This document shows, one piece after another, positions 63,225-64,000 of a stretch of DNA of 64,000 bases. Below the pieces are notes generated by a model, which was not told where the DNA came from, did not search any database, and saw only the letters and a program-made list of their open reading frames with translations. The DNA is taken from the NCBI RefSeq assembly GCF_003072505.1, contig NZ_NTGB01000001.1:2033955-2097954 (forward strand). Reading direction: 5' to 3'. Origin of the DNA: Polynucleobacter rarus (GTDB lineage Bacteria > Pseudomonadota > Gammaproteobacteria > Burkholderiales > Burkholderiaceae). Both the position numbers and the translations under genes were made by a program. Position 1 is the first letter of the stretch, and each line of letters starts with the position of its first letter.

Positions 63225-64000
63225 TTAAACGTTCCAACGTGGCATCAATTTAGCTGCGTTACCGCGTGTAATCAAATTCATGTCTTGTTGATTAAATCCA
63301 TAAGCCAAGAGACCCTTGATATTATCTTCACTGGTCCGGTACGGATAATCAGATCCAAATAACACTTTATCCTTCGTTACTAAAGCGAGCAATGATGGTA
63401 AGGCATAACCATTGGAAGCCCATGCTGTATCGTAATAAAAACGTTGTAATTCATGCATTACACCGTTCGGTACCCGCTCTGCCAATTTTTTATCAATCAC
63501 TGGCATTTTTTGTAAACGCTCTGTGAGGAACGGTAAAGTACCACCAGCGTGTGAGAAGATAAACTTAATATCTTGACACTTAGCAGCAGTACCAGAGAAT
63601 ACGATATTGACAATTGTTCTCGTTGTATCCGTACCATATTCAACCACGGTTGGTGGGGTATCCGGTAATAAGTTATTACAGCAATTCGCTGAAGTAGGAT
63701 GGGTATATAAAATTGCTTTACGACGATTGAGCTCTTCCATCACTGGCGCAAAAGAAGGATGACCTAACCATTTATCGCCATAGCTCGTTAATAAGCCAAT
63801 ACCATCTGCTTTTAAGACGTCCATTGAATATTCAATTTCACGCAAGGCGTCATCCATATTTTGCATTGGCAACATTGCAAAGGAGCCAAAGCGACCTTTA
63901 TGATCACCAGCCACTTTTGCAGCGTATTCATTATTTTCACGAGCAATTTTTTTCGCCATCGCTGGATCTAAAAAGCTGACTTGCGGTGTAGTTGCAGAAA
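63225..64000 (-). CDS. Amidohydrolase-family protein (ACMSD/decarboxylase-like), 5' end outside the window
   Basis: The frame is open to the window edge: 13 codons before the first visible ATG (63959) read SATTPQVSFLDPA, so the N-terminus including the HxH metal motif lies outside. Visible: 'RFGSFAMLPMQNMDDALREIEY', 'ILYTHPTSANCC' (metal His), 'IFSHAGGTLPFLTERL' (second metal His) and 'VLFGSDYPYR' (catalytic Asp). This matches amidohydrolase_2 members such as aminocarboxymuconate-semialdehyde or resorcylate decarboxylases. Substrate not defined. Confidence 0.88.
   Translation of the reverse strand, partial: SATTPQVSFLDPAMAKKIARENNEYAAKVAGDHKGRFGSFAMLPMQNMDDALREIEYSMDVLKADGIGLLTSYGDKWLGHPSFAPVMEELNRRKAILYTHPTSANCCNNLLPDTPPTVVEYGTDTTRTIVNIVFSGTAAKCQDIKFIFSHAGGTLPFLTERLQKMPVIDKKLAERVPNGVMHELQRFYYDTAWASNGYALPSLLALVTKDKVLFGSDYPYRTSEDNIKGLLAYGFNQQDMNLITRGNAAKLMPRWNV

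Noticed and set aside
1..64000. CRISPR arrays, tRNA or rRNA genes, prophage
   Set aside because: No regularly spaced repeats, no cloverleaf-like or rRNA sequences and no phage structural genes were seen on reading through the window.

Overview
The window reads as chromosome of a compact, low-GC betaproteobacterium, most likely a freshwater Burkholderiaceae member such as Polynucleobacter (inferred from gene content, not from a marker gene). It has short intergenic gaps, ATGA/GTGA overlaps, five intact Bug/TctC-type solute-binding proteins, an OxyR-AhpCF module, an assimilatory nitrate cluster with ybiB, and hemA-dxs. I saw no rRNA, tRNA or CRISPR array.

Layout. 1-293: 3' end of a 3-hydroxyacyl-CoA dehydrogenase. 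311-2157: a GC-rich islet bounded by ~36-bp imperfect inverted repeats, carrying a PIN-toxin/HTH-antitoxin pair and a broken gene. 2186-6014: metal handling (copper-type P-ATPase, atypical NRAMP protein). 6123-10231: ygiD, then oxyR divergent from ahpC-ahpF. 10294-10964: a decayed TnpB-only IS200/IS605 element with a recognisable omega-RNA scaffold, abutting the last codons of a lost VOC/glyoxalase gene. 11010-14542: parvulin isomerase, a Bug protein and a COG2509 flavoprotein.

14680-20085: an internally deleted Bug gene, then an operon of leaderless DctP-like protein, beta-hydroxyacid dehydrogenase, muconate-cycloisomerase-like enolase, Gfo/Idh/MocA oxidoreductase and Bug protein. 20475-34868: a large acid-catabolism region. 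A CoA-transferase/crotonase/hydroxyacyl-CoA dehydrogenase operon (with an aminotransferase beyond it) lies divergent from an SMP-30 lactonase, followed by a GntR/HutC regulator, a mandelate-racemase-type dehydratase, an Ldh2-type dehydrogenase, three tandem Bug proteins, a LeuC/LeuD-like hydro-lyase and an ICL/PEP-mutase-family lyase. Two HutC-like operators sit between the divergent arms, so one regulator probably controls both.

35107-42953: assimilatory nitrate/nitrite reduction (nrtA-like, nirB, nirD, nasA, ybiB). 42981-46195: dxs and hemA. 46595-54483: a BchO-like hydrolase leading a complete cytochrome c maturation operon (ccmABCDEFGHI, including a 50-codon ccmD). 54589-59726: MFS transporter, mnmH, secreted cupin, a GarR-like reductase and an SsuA/NMT1-type binding protein. 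59919-63101: a two-gene unit of a membrane sensor with a degenerate kinase core and an MscS channel with a cyclic-nucleotide-type domain. 63225-64000: an amidohydrolase cut by the window edge.

The strongest candidates for new biology are the sensor/MscS pair, the repeat-bounded toxin-antitoxin islet, the TnpB relic whose omega-RNA scaffold outlived its protein, and the two-operator acid-catabolism regulon.
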